A stretch of 8,430 nucleotides of DNA from CBDUBH01 sp965365345 (GTDB taxonomy: Bacteria > Bacteroidota > Ignavibacteria > Ignavibacteriales > SURF-24): positions 1 through 8,430 of the forward strand of contig CBDUBH010000118.1 of NCBI GenBank assembly GCA_965365345.1, given 5' to 3'. Positions 7,953 to 8,430 of this stretch are shown here, piece after piece. The notes under the pieces were generated by a model that did no database searches, was not told the DNA's origin, and was given only the letters and a program-made list of their open reading frames with translations. A program made the position numbers and the translations under genes. The first letter of the stretch is position 1. Each line of letters begins with the position of its first letter.

Positions 7953-8430
7953 TCAATCAGTTAAAAAATAATAAATTAAAACTCCGAAATTTACTTGAAG
8001 CACGCCGAGTGAAATTCCGCTTATCAGATCGTAATCATCAGTACGTTTTAGATATGCGCGGTCATTTGTCAATTCAAATTTTTCAAATTCCTTATCAGCT
8101 TTTAATTTATAATAAGCTGCCGTTCCACCAAAAATTACAGCCGATCCGAGCAGCATCTTAAACATGTTTGATTTCAAAAAACTTTTTTTTCTTTCAGGAC
8201 CGTTATATTCCAAATTCACAAATTTATTTTCGAAATTTTCAGGATTGAAAACAACGGACTTAAAATTTTCTTTCTCTATTTTTACCTGCGAAATTTCAGA
8301 GCTTAAATAGATCGGAGTAAATCCCAAAAGTGAATCACGATAAAAAACTTTTGCGTTTGGCGGGTTGCTGTTCAAATAAAATTTATTTTTTCCGTTGATC
8401 CAGAAAATTGAACTTGCCGGAGAAATGTTT
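7953..8430 (-). CDS. PEGA-domain membrane protein, 5' end missing (runs off the window)
   Basis: The minus-strand frame is open from the TGA stop at 7953-7955 to the right edge, giving 158 residues without the true start. The first 18 visible residues are NISPASSIFWINGKNKFY, followed by a PEGA-type segment (visible residues about 19-43: LNSNPPNAKVFYRD, then LLGFTPIYL), the small beta fold marked by Asn/Ser-Pro-Pro, Ala-x-Val and Gly-x-Thr-Pro. A basic patch (ERKKSFLKS) leads into a hydrophobic segment (about 89-107), a charged stretch KADKEFEKFELTNDRAYLKR, and a second hydrophobic segment (about 135-156) ending YYFLTD. PEGA domains are usually extracytoplasmic surface or wall-associated modules; here the domain would be anchored by a C-terminal two-helix hairpin. 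A signal peptide upstream is likely but outside the window. It is convergent with the chemoreceptor gene. Function unknown. Confidence 0.8.
   Translation of the reverse strand, partial: NISPASSIFWINGKNKFYLNSNPPNAKVFYRDSLLGFTPIYLSSEISQVKIEKENFKSVVFNPENFENKFVNLEYNGPERKKSFLKSNMFKMLLGSAVIFGGTAAYYKLKADKEFEKFELTNDRAYLKRTDDYDLISGISLGVLQVNFGVLIYYFLTD

Noticed and set aside
7934..7958. Direct repeat TTTCAATC (7934-7941 and 7951-7958)
   Set aside because: Only two 8-base copies 17 bases apart in AT-rich DNA, one overlapping the PEGA stop codon; no further copies, so not an array or a convincing operator.
1..8430. Search for mobile elements, CRISPR arrays, tRNA/rRNA genes, toxin-antitoxin or defence genes
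   Set aside because: No transposase or integrase coding, no terminal inverted repeats, no regularly spaced repeats and no RNA-gene signatures were seen; every long open frame fits a metabolic, envelope, repair or chemotaxis protein.

Overview
The window is a low-GC stretch of bacterial chromosome holding four complete genes and one gene cut by the right edge. Coding density is high, spacers are short and AT-rich, and two clean hairpin-plus-T-run terminators are present. Base composition, weak or absent Shine-Dalgarno sequences, a Bacteroidota-style signal peptide on a beta-barrel protein, a PEGA-domain protein and a full chemoreceptor together suggest the Bacteroidota/Chlorobiota side of the FCB group. 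An Ignavibacteria-like organism fits best, because typical Bacteroidota seldom carry chemoreceptors. This placement is inference; no rRNA or other taxonomic marker is present.

Layout, left to right. (1) 10-1527, minus strand: a dicarboxylate/amino acid:cation symporter (DAACS family) with all the transport-site motifs and an unusually large extracytoplasmic insert between its first two membrane helices. (2) 1528-1621: a 94-base divergent spacer that must hold the promoters of genes 1 and 3. (3) 1622-4462, plus: full-length DNA polymerase I (polA) with intact 5'-nuclease, proofreading exonuclease and polymerase sites, closed by a strong terminator at 4497-4524. (4) 4682-5899, plus: an exported outer-membrane beta-barrel, porin-like protein. 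(5) 5920-7824, plus: a methyl-accepting chemotaxis protein with a periplasmic single Cache domain and two HAMP units, only 20 bases after the barrel gene and so probably in one operon with it. (6) 7852-7882: a 13-bp perfect hairpin with a T-run on both strands, serving the convergent genes on either side. (7) 7953 to beyond 8430, minus: the C-terminal 158 residues of a PEGA-domain membrane protein whose start lies outside the window.

Functionally, genes 1, 4 and 5 all concern small solutes at the envelope (inner-membrane uptake, outer-membrane passage, sensing). Only 4 and 5 look co-transcribed; gene 1 is divergent and separated from them by polA, a housekeeping gene. I see no mobile element, CRISPR array, RNA gene, toxin-antitoxin pair or defence locus, and no clear evidence of a new multi-gene system. 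The points most worth a second look are the symporter insert, the barrel-chemoreceptor pairing, and the truncated PEGA gene whose apparent start is an artefact.
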